Shown here: positions 5,747 through 6,496 of the stretch, in pieces
How positions within the stretch are numbered: the first letter of the stretch is position 1
Layout of the letters: the number at the start of each line of letters is the position of its first letter
Source of the DNA: an uncultured Collinsella sp.
GTDB lineage: Bacteria; Actinomycetota; Coriobacteriia; Coriobacteriales; Coriobacteriaceae
Direction of reading: 5' to 3'
Assembly: GCA_900759435.1 (NCBI GenBank)
Contig: CAAEVD010000248.1
Location: forward strand, 1-6,496
DNA: 6,496 bases
Position numbers and translations under genes: made by a program
The notes under the pieces: generated by a model
What the model saw: only the letters and a program-made list of their open reading frames with translations
Database searches by the model: none
Told to the model about the DNA's origin: nothing

Positions 5747-6496
5747 AATCAGGGGCAGCGCAGGCACATCAGACGATTCGACGCGGGCGGCAAATCCCGC
5801 CTCGGTTAGCTCGACGACCTCGGTAAACGTTGCGTCGAAGAACTCCTCGGTCAGCAGACGGTATGGCGGATGATCGGGCTCACCAGGGTTTTCGCGCACG
5901 ATCTCGTGTATAACGCCGATGGTCTTGAGCACATACTCCTTATGGATGGGATACTGCCCAAAACGCGTCGCCGCAGTATACAGGCGATCGGTCGCACGCG
6001 GGATGGAAACGATGCCCAGCGTCTTGCCAAACCAGTCAAAGTCGCCTTGCTTTTTAATGCGGAACTCCTCGCACGGCTTGCCGCCGTGCGCCTCCAGGTA
6101 CTGATTCACGCGGGTGTTCCACACGGTATCGGCCACGAGGTGAGACCAAACGCCCAGCGTCAGATCGAGCAGCGACTGCGCCACGTCATCGGGCGCGAGC
6201 GAAAGCTCACTAGCACCGGGACCGGCAACCGGCTCGGCGTCCTTGTAACGTTGGGGATAATGTACACGATTGAGTCGCTCACGCTCCTCGACAATCGAGG
6301 TCGCGGCAGCCGGCGTACCAACAGGCGCCCCTTTGAGCAACGGTGCCACATAGGTATCCCAGAACTCATGCTCACGAGGCTTGGGGATAGGCTCGGGCTT
6401 TGCAAAGTGCGTAATGCGGTACGGGATGGGATCGGCGATGCCAGGGACCATATAGCCCACGAAGATATCCGGAACCACGCAGCCAAACAAAAAGGC
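5735..6496 (-). CDS. Zinc-dependent phospholipase C-like protein (5' end outside window)
   Basis: The last 253 codons of a minus-strand gene are present. The frame stays open to the window edge (A-F-L-F-G-C-V-V-P-D) with no ATG there, and a TTG at 6490 looks internal, so the true start is outside. The pattern fits the Zn_dep_PLPC family (PF00882). FLFGCVVPDI holds the conserved Pro-Asp near the N-terminus, PYRITHF a His, and WSHLVADTVWN an HxxxD motif matching the paired His and Asp zinc ligands of Bacillus phospholipase C. The remaining ligands cannot be assigned confidently. Bacterial members of this group are mostly uncharacterised, so hydrolysis of phospholipids should not be assumed. Whether it has a signal peptide cannot be seen. 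It converges on the nuclease-like gene, with the two stop codons overlapping. Confidence 0.7.
   Translation of the reverse strand, partial: AFLFGCVVPDIFVGYMVPGIADPIPYRITHFAKPEPIPKPREHEFWDTYVAPLLKGAPVGTPAAATSIVEERERLNRVHYPQRYKDAEPVAGPGASELSLAPDDVAQSLLDLTLGVWSHLVADTVWNTRVNQYLEAHGGKPCEEFRIKKQGDFDWFGKTLGIVSIPRATDRLYTAATRFGQYPIHKEYVLKTIGVIHEIVRENPGEPDHPPYRLLTEEFFDATFTEVVELTEAGFAARVESSDVPALPLIASC

Overview
The window looks like a chromosomal segment of a high-GC Gram-positive gut bacterium of the Coriobacteriia, most likely Collinsella or a close relative. This is inferred from protein style, strong GAG/CTC/GGC codon bias and gene content; there is no rRNA or other marker to prove it. Four protein genes are present, two of them cut by the window edges.

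Layout: (1) Positions 1-2343, minus strand, hold the first 781 residues of a Ca2+-type (P2A) P-type ATPase, with all catalytic motifs and most of the Ca2+-site residues; its C-terminal membrane helices lie beyond the left edge. (2) Positions 2344-2784 are a divergent intergenic region. It holds a candidate promoter and an unusually structured 5' leader for the ATPase, a LacI-family-like operator, and the promoter and ribosome binding site of pyruvate kinase. (3) Positions 2785-4245, plus strand, are a complete pyruvate kinase (pyk) followed by a textbook intrinsic terminator. (4) Positions 4310-4664 hold no convincing gene. They carry a second LacI-type palindrome and a long, nearly perfect inverted repeat (21-bp identical arms, 88-nt spacer). 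(5) Positions 4665-5738, plus strand, encode a 357-residue protein whose C-terminal third resembles PD-(D/E)XK / DUF559-Vsr-like nucleases. (6) Positions 5735-6496, minus strand, encode a 5'-truncated zinc-dependent phospholipase C-like protein. It converges on the nuclease-like gene, and their stop codons overlap in a shared CTAG.

The ATPase and pyk are core functions (cation export; ATP and pyruvate from PEP) transcribed divergently and could share regulatory DNA. The right half has a different character: poorer ribosome binding site, less biased codon use, and a repeat element, suggesting an accessory insertion downstream of pyk.

The most interesting signal is the ATPase leader. Two hairpins have apical loops that are perfectly complementary over 7 nt (a possible kissing-loop pseudoknot), and the second hairpin pairs part of the Shine-Dalgarno sequence. 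I do not recognise it as yybP-ykoY, M-box or crcB, so it is a candidate undescribed cis-regulatory RNA. This was found by eye and has no covariation support yet.
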